The position numbers and the translations under genes are program-made. Source: an uncultured Patescibacteria group bacterium (lineage in GTDB: Bacteria; Patescibacteriota; JACMRA01). Taken from it: DNA of 62,502 nucleotides. This document shows positions 1 to 7,924 of this stretch, piece by piece (the stretch's first letter is position 1; each line of letters begins with the position of its first letter). The DNA lies in contig CALITC010000003.1 in assembly GCA_938041505.1 (NCBI GenBank), forward strand, positions 1 through 62,502. Reading direction: 5' to 3'. Below the pieces are notes generated by a model. It made no database searches. It was not told where the DNA came from and worked only from the letters and a program-made list of their open reading frames with translations.

Positions 1-431
1 AGTCCGAAAACGAGCGCAACCCCAATCTTTAGTTATTTAATGTCTAAAGAAACTGCCCGGGATTAACCGGGAGGAAGGCTGGGATGACGTCAGATCAGCG
101 TGTCTCTTACATCTAGGGCTGCACGCATGATACAATGGGAAGAGTACAACGGGACGCCAAGGAGCAATCCGGAGCAAATCCTGCAAAACTCCCCCAAGTT
201 CGAATTGAAGGCTGCAACTCGCCTTCATGAAGTTGGAATCGCTAGTAATCGCAAATCAGCCACGTTGCGGTGAATACGTTCTCGGGTTTTGTACACACTG
301 CCCGTCAAGGCCTGAAAAGTGGGGGAGCCCCAAAACCTAGAATTTTCTGGGTAGAAGGCTAAACCACGGATTGGGTTTAAGTCGTAACAAGGCACGTGTA
401 GCGGAAGCTGTGCGTGGATCACCTCCTTTCT
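1..431 (+). rRNA. rrs: 16S ribosomal RNA, 3' part (partial)
   Basis: The window starts inside the 16S gene at about E. coli position 1090 (ACGAGCGCAACCC at 10-22) and runs to the anti-Shine-Dalgarno end (GGATCACCTCC at 417-427). Conserved blocks seen are GGAATCGCTAGTAATCG near 235 and AAGTCGTAACAAGG at 379-392. The 1400 region reads GTACACACTGCCCGTC (291-306), so the base equivalent to C1400 is T. The pair 1409-1491 is A-U rather than C-G. The 1492R primer site is poorly matched. The exact 3' end is inferred from the anti-SD. No 23S gene follows; a terminator comes about 175 bases later. Confidence 0.97.
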
Positions 432-604
432 AAGGAGAGTCGGTATAATCTTTAAGATTATTCGCCTTTGATTGACCTATCTTTATGATAGAACAAGTAT
501 TTTTATATACAAGAAAATCCGATGCATAACAAGACTTTGCACGGTGAAAGTTGACTTAGTCTTTATTACTTTTTATTGAGTACAAATATTCCAAACTATT
601 ATAT

Positions 605-627
605 TACCCCATCTGGGGTATTTTTTT
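605..627 (+). terminator. Rho-independent terminator after 16S
   Basis: A perfect 6-bp stem TACCCC/GGGGTA with loop ATCT is followed by seven T. It would end the 16S transcript about 175 bases after the mature end. The trailer also has small hairpins at 447-463 and 476-490, which could be processing sites. Confidence 0.85.
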
Positions 628-795
628 CTTCTTGATCTAACATCCCTACCCTAACTTGTTCATTTTTAAGATGCTTTAGAGAGTATCATAACCATTTTTA
701 TAATACATACTTAGTATTTGCTGTTCTGAATTTAGAAGAGCTCAATATGATTCTTATTTCACTCGAAAATCATAATCTAAAAATTTTGCAAAGTT

Positions 796-823
796 AAACC
801 CCTAGTTTAAGAACTAAGAGTTT
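796..823 (-). terminator. Conserved 3' hairpin of array unit A (copy 1)
   Basis: This 28-base element starts AAACCCCTAGTTTAAG on the plus strand. Read on the minus strand it forms a 12-bp stem, with two G.U pairs and loop CUUA, ending in GGGGUUU. The plus-strand reading would instead have two C.A mismatches, so the element acts in minus-strand RNA. It lies 41 bases past the stop of the 413-aa gene. The same 28 bases recur exactly at 3310-3337 and 4572-4599, and a variant is at 2180-2206. Confidence 0.75.
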
Positions 824-864
824 ATATTGTTTCTGTCATAATAATTACTTCCTTATTAGATAAT

Positions 865-2106
865 TTACTTTCTTGCGGCTTTTTTTGCTTCTAGCATTGA
901 TTGAGCTGCAATTCTGAATTTCTTAACTCTGCACCTTTTGATAATATTTAAAGCTTTAGAGCTGCAGTTAACATTATTAATAATGGCGAAAATCAGATTA
1001 TTTCTTCTTTTTCTCGACATTTTTGTCACTAAGACTTCGTACAGAATTGATAATAGATCTGTTCGATTTTCTAATGTATGCTCTTCTGTACTGATTACAG
1101 CAGATAGCCTACTTTCAATAGATAATCTCTTTGGGTATCTAAAGTGCTTACTCGTGACTTTCTTTAACTTGTTGAAGGCCAAAGGGTATAGCAAACAACT
1201 AGTGCAGTCAATATCGATAATATTAATCTCACCTGTGCTGAGATCACGATTATTAAGGTTGTGAGGAGTGGAACCATTCGGCCTTTCTTCCTTTTTTACC
1301 TTCGTGAGGATGATAAATTCCTTGAGAGTTATAGGACCTTCTTCTAGTTTGTTTTCTAGAGTAGAGAGAAGTTGCGGATTTAAATTCTTGCACTTCGCTA
1401 ATAATGCTTTTTTATAAAGCACTGTAGCATAAGTACACCCTTGCCCGCTATTAGCCACATACCCTAGAAGAATCAGGTTTTCGCTCTCCATAGCCTTAAC
1501 TTGTATGGCTGTGTTTGTAGAATGCGAGATTGTTAACTTATAGAGGTCTAAAAGCCAGCTTATCTCAGCAATTTCTTCAATAAGAGTATTAGCCTCTTCA
1601 TTAAAGCTCAGATTGAGCATAATTTGTTTACTTTTGCACTCTGAACTTAACAAATTTAAAATTTGTTTTTTTAATATTGGATTCACTGCTTGGGTTGACT
1701 TGCAGCTATCTCTCAATAGATTTATGAATATGGTATTCATTTTTCCATTGTTGCAGGTTAATACATATTCTGTGATTTCTGTTGAGTGAGTCTTAAGACA
1801 AGACTCAACTAGCTTTACAAATACACCTACTGACATACCATTTTTGAAAGCGGCATTGAGGGTATCCTTAAATACTTTTTTTGGTAAAACACTATAAGTG
1901 TTTAAAAAAAGTATTTCTTTAGTTGTACTATCAAGTACATTTCCGGTGTATAGTTTTATTATACATTTTTTGAAACTATCCTTTGGTAGTCTCTCTATAA
2001 ATCGAGAGACATAATCATATAGATTAAGCTCAACTAAATTTGCAATATAGTTTACAGTAACTTCTGTAAAACTATTTTTTTTATTTAAGTTAATAGTGTT
2101 TACCAT
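865..2106 (-). CDS. Hypothetical protein, array paralog A (413 aa)
   Basis: I do not recognise a named family. The protein is mostly alpha-helical in appearance, Lys/Ile/Asn-rich and basic, with no signal peptide or membrane segment. Near its C-terminus it has RRNNLIFAIINNVN followed by a KALNIIKRC stretch, matching RNSLIFTLLGNPNT in the 361-aa gene and KNSLILSLISNQNT in the 386-aa gene. These are therefore diverged paralogs. The ATG at 2106 has AAAGGAAA upstream on the minus strand and a TTGACA-type promoter further up. The gene is very AT-rich (13 G+C in the line 1861-1920). A role in RNA or protein binding is conceivable from the helical, basic character, but this is only inference. Confidence 0.8.
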   Translation of the reverse strand: MVNTINLNKKNSFTEVTVNYIANLVELNLYDYVSRFIERLPKDSFKKCIIKLYTGNVLDSTTKEILFLNTYSVLPKKVFKDTLNAAFKNGMSVGVFVKLVESCLKTHSTEITEYVLTCNNGKMNTIFINLLRDSCKSTQAVNPILKKQILNLLSSECKSKQIMLNLSFNEEANTLIEEIAEISWLLDLYKLTISHSTNTAIQVKAMESENLILLGYVANSGQGCTYATVLYKKALLAKCKNLNPQLLSTLENKLEEGPITLKEFIILTKVKKEERPNGSTPHNLNNRDLSTGEINIIDIDCTSCLLYPLAFNKLKKVTSKHFRYPKRLSIESRLSAVISTEEHTLENRTDLLSILYEVLVTKMSRKRRNNLIFAIINNVNCSSKALNIIKRCRVKKFRIAAQSMLEAKKAARK

Positions 2107-2168
2107 TACTTTTTCCTTTTACTAATTTTCTTATTACCTGATATATACTTAGCTTACTTTTATTCTTT

Positions 2169-2174
2169 TGTCAA
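2169..2174 (-). promoter_or_regulatory. -35 box of array gene A promoter
   Basis: Minus-strand TTGACA lies about 63 bases upstream of the 2106 start, with TAAGTA 17 bases downstream as a weak -10. It sits only 5 bases past the hairpin that ends the preceding unit. Confidence 0.5.
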
Positions 2175-2179
2175 ATATT

Positions 2180-2206
2180 AAACCCCTAGCTTACTACTAG
2201 AGGTTT
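2180..2206 (-). terminator. Conserved 3' hairpin of array unit B (variant copy)
   Basis: A 27-base variant of the array hairpin (plus strand begins AAACCCCTAGCTTACT). Stem bases changed on both sides relative to the other copies, and the minus-strand RNA still folds into an 11-bp stem. Such compensatory change supports selection on structure. It lies 41 bases after the stop of the 320-aa gene. Confidence 0.7.
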
Positions 2207-2247
2207 ATTAGAATTAGATTAACTTCTTATCATTAATAATTTGCTGT

Positions 2248-3201
2248 TTAAAGGTCATAGCAAATTCTTTTTTCATCTTCTATATCTGCTATAATATAAG
2301 ATTCAAAATTTCTGTAGAACTTTTTCAATTTGAAAAATAGTTTACTTAGTCTTGTTGTTTCTGTGACAGTAATACTGTTTGGTAATTTTTTTCTTCTTTG
2401 CTCTCTTCTTTGCTTTTCTCTTCTTGCAATTATTGCAAATTCAGTTGATGTAGGTGGAATACTTGTAATAAATATATTGGAGTAACTTTCACCACATAAC
2501 CCCATATCACTCCATTGTTTCATCAAATATATTTGGTACGTGTTAATGATCTCATTGGTTGCATTTGTATTTTGTACAGCTACTCCTAGAAAGTCCATGT
2601 CTTTATATTTGCTAGCCAAATTAGACATCAATTCTAAGGTTTTTCTCGGCAATTCAATCCCATATTGAAGAGTAAGTACTTTTAAAATATTTAACTCTTT
2701 AGTATTAAGACTATTTGGTTTTTCTGTAACTCTTGGATTATTAGAAATTATCCATTGCGAGATTAGTCTGATATAGATTTTCCTTTTGAATGGCTTCAAA
2801 AGCTGACTAAATTCTAGTAATATTGATAATAATCTTGAGTTTCTCTCAGATAGAATTTTATTAACGATAAACTCTCTTTGTCCCCACTGATCTTTTTGAG
2901 CTAACAAATATCCAACTGTTTGTTCAGAAAAACTACTTAGTTTACTAATATTTACAATTTTTTTAAGTAATTGGTTACCTATTGGTAAAGTGATTAGCGA
3001 TCTCAACATCCATTGTTTTTTTACGTTGGATAACTTTGTGAATATTTTAAAAATTAAAGACTCTCTAGTATTAAATTTTAGAAAGTACTTTAGGGTTTCC
3101 AGGGCTTTATTGAATAAGTCTTTATCTAATTGACCACAGATTCTTACATAGAATCTGTTAACCATAGTTTCTGATGCTATTTTGTCATTAATTATACTCA
3201 T
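2248..3201 (-). CDS. Hypothetical protein, array paralog B (317 aa)
   Basis: No named family recognised. The N-terminal third carries a segment, VKKQWMLRSLITLPIGNQLL, that aligns with VKEQEYVFNKLVDLPMGVSF in paralog D and with NKQWILNKIFGLDL in paralog C. The protein lacks the C-terminal (R/K)NSLI-type motif of the other three and ends earlier, so it may be a C-terminally shortened member. An in-frame GTG at 3210 gives a slightly longer frame. I prefer the ATG at 3201, because GAGAG on the minus strand is 8 bases before it and overlaps the GTG. It has its own TTGACA promoter, so it appears monocistronic. Confidence 0.78.
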   Translation of the reverse strand: MSIINDKIASETMVNRFYVRICGQLDKDLFNKALETLKYFLKFNTRESLIFKIFTKLSNVKKQWMLRSLITLPIGNQLLKKIVNISKLSSFSEQTVGYLLAQKDQWGQREFIVNKILSERNSRLLSILLEFSQLLKPFKRKIYIRLISQWIISNNPRVTEKPNSLNTKELNILKVLTLQYGIELPRKTLELMSNLASKYKDMDFLGVAVQNTNATNEIINTYQIYLMKQWSDMGLCGESYSNIFITSIPPTSTEFAIIARREKQRREQRRKKLPNSITVTETTRLSKLFFKLKKFYRNFESYIIADIEDEKRICYDL

Positions 3202-3258
3202 GTTTATCACTCTCTTTTGTATTTGTTTTTAGTAATTAGTACCTGATGATACTAACTA

Positions 3259-3288
3259 AGAATAGATTGACCTGAGGATTTTTGTCAA
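3259..3288 (-). promoter_or_regulatory. Promoter of array gene B
   Basis: Minus-strand TTGACA (3283-3288), an 18-base spacer, then TATTCT (3259-3264), about 58 bases before the ATG. It lies 21 bases from the hairpin that terminates unit C. Confidence 0.7.
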
Positions 3289-3309
3289 TCAAAAAAATTA
3301 TAAAAAGTG

Positions 3310-3337
3310 AAACCCCTAGTTTAAGAACTAAGAGTTT
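3310..3337 (-). terminator. Conserved 3' hairpin of array unit C (copy 3)
   Basis: This 28-base element is identical to 796-823 and 4572-4599. It lies 42 bases after the stop of the 361-aa gene. On the minus strand the stem is followed by a T-rich run (CACTTTTTATAATTTTTTT), consistent with intrinsic termination. Confidence 0.8.
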
Positions 3338-3379
3338 GGTTGTGTTTCATAAGTTGGTTATACTTTTTTTACTAAAATT

Positions 3380-4465
3380 TTATTTACTTCTTACCAAATT
3401 ATAAATTTGATAGTGAACGAACCTCGAAACTTTCTTGAAGTACTCAACGGCTTTTGGATCGGTATTTGGATTTCCTAAAAGGGTGAAGATTAATGAGTTT
3501 CTATCCTTTGTTGTAATCTCTGTTTTTGATTTTGTAATTACCTTAAATAAGAGATCGTTTATCTCTTTTGGTAAAGCTTCATCTTGATGCTGGAGCTCTT
3601 TTGGAAGATCATAGACTAACTTACTGAGACTAAATTTCTGCAATGCTTTCGCTCTATTTGATTGCAGATATTTTAATAATTCTCTATATTGCTTTTTTGA
3701 AAGTATATTTGTATTTTTAAATATTCCTTCGTATTCTGTAAAGCCTGCCTTGCGATAGGTATAAGAATTTTTACTACTTTCAAGAACTTGCTCTGACTCC
3801 GAAGAGGTTTTAGTTTCTTCGATCTTTGGTTTGGTAAGAATACAAACATTATCAGATTGACAATTTACTTCTATACCTTTTTTTAAGGCTTCTTTTCTGA
3901 TAAATTCTAGTATTTGATCTCCATTAGGATTGGTAGATTCTTTCTCATATTTAACAATCGAGAATACTTCTTTTTTTGAGCTTAGATAGAGCTTGTAAGA
4001 ACCCTCTAACTCAATAATTTGATCTATAGTACAACCTCCAACAAATGCCTTTGTCTCTCCATAGCACCACATATTAAAGAAATGTTTATTCTCATGTTTA
4101 TTGCTTTGAATAATTTTTATGATTGTGCTTCTAAGGATTTCTTTAGACTCCCCTGTAATATTGTTACAGTTTTTGATAAGCTTTTCTAGACTCATTGTTG
4201 ATAACAACTCAGTGTTGTTTTTGAGGATGAAACTTAAATCCTTCTCTTTTAAATCTAAACCAAATATTTTATTAAGTATCCACTGTTTATTTTCTTCTGA
4301 AATCATTATCAATAGAAGTAATGCATTTGCTGAGTTATTTATCAGCATCGAAACAGTCTCGAAGACTGTATTAGCTTCCGATTCATTTTCTTTTGATAAT
4401 AAAATAGATATTTTTTTTGCAATGGTTCTTAGGCCGATGCTTAAATTCATATTTAATGTATCCAT
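3380..4465 (-). CDS. Hypothetical protein, array paralog C (361 aa)
   Basis: No named family recognised. Helix-rich with no signal peptide. The N-terminal half contains ENKQWILNKIFGLDL, aligning with paralogs B and D. The centre (about residues 215-235) is a charged Glu/Ser/Lys linker. The C-terminus carries DRNSLIFTLLGNPNT followed by an AVEYFKK stretch, the motif shared with A and D. The ATG has GAGGG 7-11 bases upstream and a promoter with TATACT and TTGACA, so start choice is good. It is one of four tandem minus-strand units, each insulated by a promoter and a hairpin. Confidence 0.8.
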   Translation of the reverse strand: MDTLNMNLSIGLRTIAKKISILLSKENESEANTVFETVSMLINNSANALLLLIMISEENKQWILNKIFGLDLKEKDLSFILKNNTELLSTMSLEKLIKNCNNITGESKEILRSTIIKIIQSNKHENKHFFNMWCYGETKAFVGGCTIDQIIELEGSYKLYLSSKKEVFSIVKYEKESTNPNGDQILEFIRKEALKKGIEVNCQSDNVCILTKPKIEETKTSSESEQVLESSKNSYTYRKAGFTEYEGIFKNTNILSKKQYRELLKYLQSNRAKALQKFSLSKLVYDLPKELQHQDEALPKEINDLLFKVITKSKTEITTKDRNSLIFTLLGNPNTDPKAVEYFKKVSRFVHYQIYNLVRSK

Positions 4466-4517
4466 TTTTTTCCCTCGATAATTATAATATAGTATTTTTA
4501 CTGTATTTACAGCACAT

Positions 4518-4544
4518 AGTATAACATATTATGCTTGTTGTCAA
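4518..4544 (-). promoter_or_regulatory. Promoter of array gene C
   Basis: Minus-strand TTGACA (4539-4544) and TATACT (4518-4523) with a 15-base spacer, giving a leader of about 45 bases before the ATG at 4465. The spacing is short, so strength is uncertain. Confidence 0.6.
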
Positions 4545-4571
4545 GTTATTATGTACAGTACTTACAAGCGA

Positions 4572-4599
4572 AAACCCCTAGTTTAAGAACTAAGAGTTT
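4572..4599 (-). terminator. Conserved 3' hairpin of array unit D (copy 4)
   Basis: This element is identical over 28 bases to copies 1 and 3. It lies 27 bases after the stop of the 386-aa gene and 27 bases upstream of the next unit's -35 box. Confidence 0.75.
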
Positions 4600-4626
4600 A
4601 TGAATTTTTTCATTTGTAATTTTTCC

Positions 4627-5787
4627 CTATTTTTGTACTTTATTATTCCTTTGTTTTGTTATTGTTCTGCACAATGGGTGCCATGAATTTGAAAAGAATT
4701 TCTTGACTTTATCTTTAGTATTCTGATTACTTATTAAAGATAAAATTAATGAGTTTTTTTCAACTTCTGTCATAGGGGAATTCAATATTTCAAGTAGTAA
4801 ATTTGATATTTTTCTACTTATTGAATCATCCTTTATATTGACTGGAACATCAGTAACACGCCATAATATCGGTTTTTCTGTTCGAATATGAATATCGCTA
4901 CCTTGCTGCTTTTCAAGATAAACAATTAGCTTTTTGTAACTTAATAAAAGCCTAATTGGAATCTTGTATTCCATAACTTTAGTGTATCTAATACTAATCC
5001 TTTTTTCGCTAAAAGTAGAATCAATATTATCTTTAACAATTGATCTTTTACTTACTATAGAATAAGGCTTAGGAATATTATTTTCTAAAGTATTAAAAAG
5101 ATTAACTAATGCATATGGCTTATATTCGCCGCAATGAATAATAAGACTTTTTATATAACACTCTACTATTTTTCTTTCTGGAATTTGTTGCGAAACATAC
5201 CATAGAATCCTTGGATCGTTGTGTTCTACACCAACAACTGAGAGGTCTCTTGAACTTGCTACGGTTAATTGCATTCCAGAAGATAATATGACTTGTAGTA
5301 TAGAATACACCTCACAGACCTTAAAACCATCAAATGTGATGTTAATGTGCTTATTATGTAACAAGTGCCAAGTTAAAAAAGATTGGAGATGTTGCTTTCT
5401 TATTCGAGGAGGTAGCCTTATCACGCTCTTTATAAGTTTGGTGTTAAGTTTTATATCTTGTATTGCTAGAAGTGGTCTAACTACACTAAAGGACATTTTA
5501 GCAGTTGGAGTTTGCTTTGAATATAAAAGTTTGTATATGCTTGCAAATTCATACTCTGCGATATTAACTCGCCTAATTAGCTTCTCCATAAAGCTTACAC
5601 CCATTGGTAAATCCACAAGTTTATTGAAGACATATTCTTGTTCTTTTACGTCTTTAATATTTTTAACGAATTCTAATAATTGACTTGCTCCATTTTCCTT
5701 TTTTAATAACGTAAGAATTTTGTGATTGGTTTTTTCGAAACTTTTTTTGTTCTTAACCTTTATATTTTTATTTAGAGATATAGCCAT
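4627..5787 (-). CDS. Hypothetical protein, array paralog D (386 aa)
   Basis: No named family recognised. It is the first gene of the array in transcription order. The N-terminal part has VKEQEYVFNKLVDLPMGVSF (compare paralog B), and the C-terminus has EKNSLILSLISNQNT followed by VKKFF (compare A and C). It thus contains both family blocks and may be closest to the full-length form. It is rich in basic residues and predicted helices, without membrane segments. No clear Shine-Dalgarno precedes the ATG, but a TTGACA/TATTCC promoter lies 32-59 bases upstream. Confidence 0.8.
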   Translation of the reverse strand: MAISLNKNIKVKNKKSFEKTNHKILTLLKKENGASQLLEFVKNIKDVKEQEYVFNKLVDLPMGVSFMEKLIRRVNIAEYEFASIYKLLYSKQTPTAKMSFSVVRPLLAIQDIKLNTKLIKSVIRLPPRIRKQHLQSFLTWHLLHNKHINITFDGFKVCEVYSILQVILSSGMQLTVASSRDLSVVGVEHNDPRILWYVSQQIPERKIVECYIKSLIIHCGEYKPYALVNLFNTLENNIPKPYSIVSKRSIVKDNIDSTFSEKRISIRYTKVMEYKIPIRLLLSYKKLIVYLEKQQGSDIHIRTEKPILWRVTDVPVNIKDDSISRKISNLLLEILNSPMTEVEKNSLILSLISNQNTKDKVKKFFSNSWHPLCRTITKQRNNKVQK

Positions 5788-5818
5788 TTTTGTATACAGG
5801 TATTGAATACTAACAGTA

Positions 5819-5846
5819 GGAATACTTAGTTTTTTATAAATGTCAA
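5819..5846 (-). promoter_or_regulatory. Promoter of array gene D
   Basis: Minus-strand TTGACA (5841-5846), a 16-base spacer and TATTCC (5819-5824). This completes the set in which every array gene has its own TTGACA box. Confidence 0.6.
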
Positions 5847-5849
5847 CTA

Positions 5850-6177
5850 TTAATAGACTTGTTGTTCAAGAATATGATTTAAGTATTCCATATTTGGACT
5901 TCTTTTGCTTTCTAAGCGGTTTAATTAAATTAAACTATTATCATAATGTATTTATAATTATAATCTCTTGTACGAGCTTTGATGAAGAAGAAATAAAGCA
6001 CATTAATTATATAGAAATATTTAAATGTATCAATATATTATAGCATATAATTTATAATACATATACACTATAAATACCTTATATATAGTATTTATATAAT
6101 TAAAACATGTGTTGTAGCATATAAATTATATTTAGTTATAGCCTATTCTTACAACATGGTTTTAAATATATTGTGCG
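5850..6177. other. AT-rich intergenic region
   Basis: No convincing gene. A 67-codon open frame at 5840-6043 overlaps the gene D promoter and has no ribosome site. The stretch contains very AT-rich imperfect repeats such as TAGCATATAATTTATAAT near 6042 and TAGCATATAAATTATAT near 6115. I see no further array unit here. Confidence 0.5.
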
Positions 6178-6203
6178 AAAAAAATTCCTTCCCGATGAGA
6201 AGG
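6178..6203 (-). terminator. Terminator of the gpmI operon
   Basis: On the minus strand the stem CCTTC/GAAGG is followed by AATTTTTTT. It lies 21 bases past the gpmI stop. Confidence 0.75.
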
Positions 6204-6223
6204 TTTTAAAAAAATATTATTGT

Positions 6224-7885
6224 TTATAACGACAAGAGCAACAACCCTGCAACCCATAATGGGTAATTTGTTTCATAAGATTTAAACCAATTTTCAAAGC
6301 TATCTTGATTATCCATCGCAATACTCACCTGCTCTTCTATGGTTTTGTACAGGGAAATGTCAATATTTTCTTGCTCAGTGATTTTTGCAAAAGAGTCAAC
6401 AACCGTGTTTTTATCAAAATCTTTACCCACAATAATACACGGAACAGGGCTAGCATTGTGTTCTGTATCAAATTTTTTGGGGGATACTTGCCCTACACTT
6501 TCGACATTTCCGTGGTCTGCAGTGATAATTATTTTATGCCCATTATCCAGAGCCGAAGTAGTTAGTTTTTTTAACTGAATATCTAGAAACCTCATCGACT
6601 CAGTTGCAGCCTGAATATCTCCCGTATGACCAACCATATCGGGATTTGCGTAATTTACAATTATATAATCATACTCCCCTAAACCATGTTGAATGATGTA
6701 TTCGGTTATAGCTTCAGCTTTCATAGCCGGCATGTCTGCATGAGATTGGACTTTGTTACTGGGAATTAGTTTGAAATTTTCATTTTTTCTTGCTTCTTTA
6801 CGACCACCAGTAAAAAAATATGTAACATGGGCATATTTTTCAGTTTCTGCTATATGCAACACTGTTTTGTTATTTTTGTAGCAGTAATCCGAAAATGTAT
6901 TTTTGACATCTTTTCGCATAAATATGGGAAAGTACCCCTCCAAAACATGTGTTGTTGCAATATTTTCGGTATTTGTTAATATTCTTTCTAGCCCTGTTCC
7001 AAAGTTATTATTTGCTAAAATTATATTGGAAAAATGATTTTTTTGACCTTCTTGGATAAGAGCTTTGGAGATTTGCTTCATACGATCACTTCGAAAATTA
7101 ATCAACCAAATGTAATCATCATTCTTGATAGAGATTCCAGTATTTTGCGGATTAATGTGCTCATCAAAAACATTGTTGGCGTAAGACGCAGCTGATATCG
7201 AGCTTAAAGCTGCATATATATCCCGGAACTCAGTTATACCCTCCTCCTCTTCATATAAGGCCTTCAGAGCGGTTTTTATACGCTCATCGTTATTATCCCT
7301 GTCCATACCGAAGAAACGGCCTCCTATACTACCTAAATAGATCGATTTTTCCACTTCTTTCAGTTGTTTTTGATTTTTTGTAATAAAACTATTCCACGTA
7401 TTTACTAAACTCTGTCTGTCTGTGTCTCTACCGTCACTTATTAAATGTAAAACAATGTTGTTGATATTACTTTTGTGAGAAGCTAAAATTGCACCTAGCC
7501 AGTGACGTAAGTCAGAATGAATAGTTCCTTCAGAGAACAAGCCAATGAGATGGATAGTATCGCTTTTTTGATTGTTCAACACAGTTTTTGGATCGAATAA
7601 TTGATTCGATGTGCTTTTGTTGTATATCTGCTTAGCTGATTGAGTAATCTCGTAACTAAGTTGTTTTACAAGCTGCAGACCTCCTAAATTCATATGGCCA
7701 ACTTCGCTGTTTCCAACTAAACCAGTTTCTTGACCAACAGCATCACCATCAGCATCTAACATAAGCCAGGGATGGTTTTTAAATAAAGAGTGAATATGTG
7801 GGCAAATATCTTGAGAAAACGCGTTAGAAGGCGATTCTGGGGCTAATCCAAATCCATCAAGGATACAAAGTACTTTTGTGTGCAT
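6224..7885 (-). CDS. gpmI: 2,3-bisphosphoglycerate-independent phosphoglycerate mutase
   Basis: Interconverts 3- and 2-phosphoglycerate in glycolysis, using two metal ions and a phosphoserine. Visible motifs are the metal-binding Asp (ILDGFG, residue 10), the catalytic Ser (GNSEVGH, Ser60), SDGRDTD, GRFFGMDRD, NFRSDRM, NPDMVGHTGD and ITADHGNVE near the C-terminus. At 553 aa it is longer than the usual roughly 510 aa. The excess includes a C-terminal tail ending in the hydrophobic PLWVAGLLLLSL, which is not part of the known fold and could be a membrane anchor. It is the last gene of a three-gene minus-strand operon, 39 bases after the ComF-like gene, and is followed by a terminator. Confidence 0.96.
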   Translation of the reverse strand: MHTKVLCILDGFGLAPESPSNAFSQDICPHIHSLFKNHPWLMLDADGDAVGQETGLVGNSEVGHMNLGGLQLVKQLSYEITQSAKQIYNKSTSNQLFDPKTVLNNQKSDTIHLIGLFSEGTIHSDLRHWLGAILASHKSNINNIVLHLISDGRDTDRQSLVNTWNSFITKNQKQLKEVEKSIYLGSIGGRFFGMDRDNNDERIKTALKALYEEEEGITEFRDIYAALSSISAASYANNVFDEHINPQNTGISIKNDDYIWLINFRSDRMKQISKALIQEGQKNHFSNIILANNNFGTGLERILTNTENIATTHVLEGYFPIFMRKDVKNTFSDYCYKNNKTVLHIAETEKYAHVTYFFTGGRKEARKNENFKLIPSNKVQSHADMPAMKAEAITEYIIQHGLGEYDYIIVNYANPDMVGHTGDIQAATESMRFLDIQLKKLTTSALDNGHKIIITADHGNVESVGQVSPKKFDTEHNASPVPCIIVGKDFDKNTVVDSFAKITEQENIDISLYKTIEEQVSIAMDNQDSFENWFKSYETNYPLWVAGLLLLSL

Positions 7886-7924
7886 ATACCATTAAGTATA
7901 CTGCAACATTGTTTTCCTTACAAC

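Noticed and set aside
37-422. Two open frames inside the 16S gene
   Set aside because: They lie on the opposite strand of rRNA sequence and have no ribosome site; 16S explains the region.
796-4599. CRISPR array suggested by identical 28-base repeats
   Set aside because: Repeats are over 1 kb apart with genes between them, not short spacers, and no cas gene is present.
5840-6043. 67-codon plus-strand frame
   Set aside because: It overlaps the promoter of array gene D, has no ribosome site, and is in very AT-rich DNA where such frames are expected.
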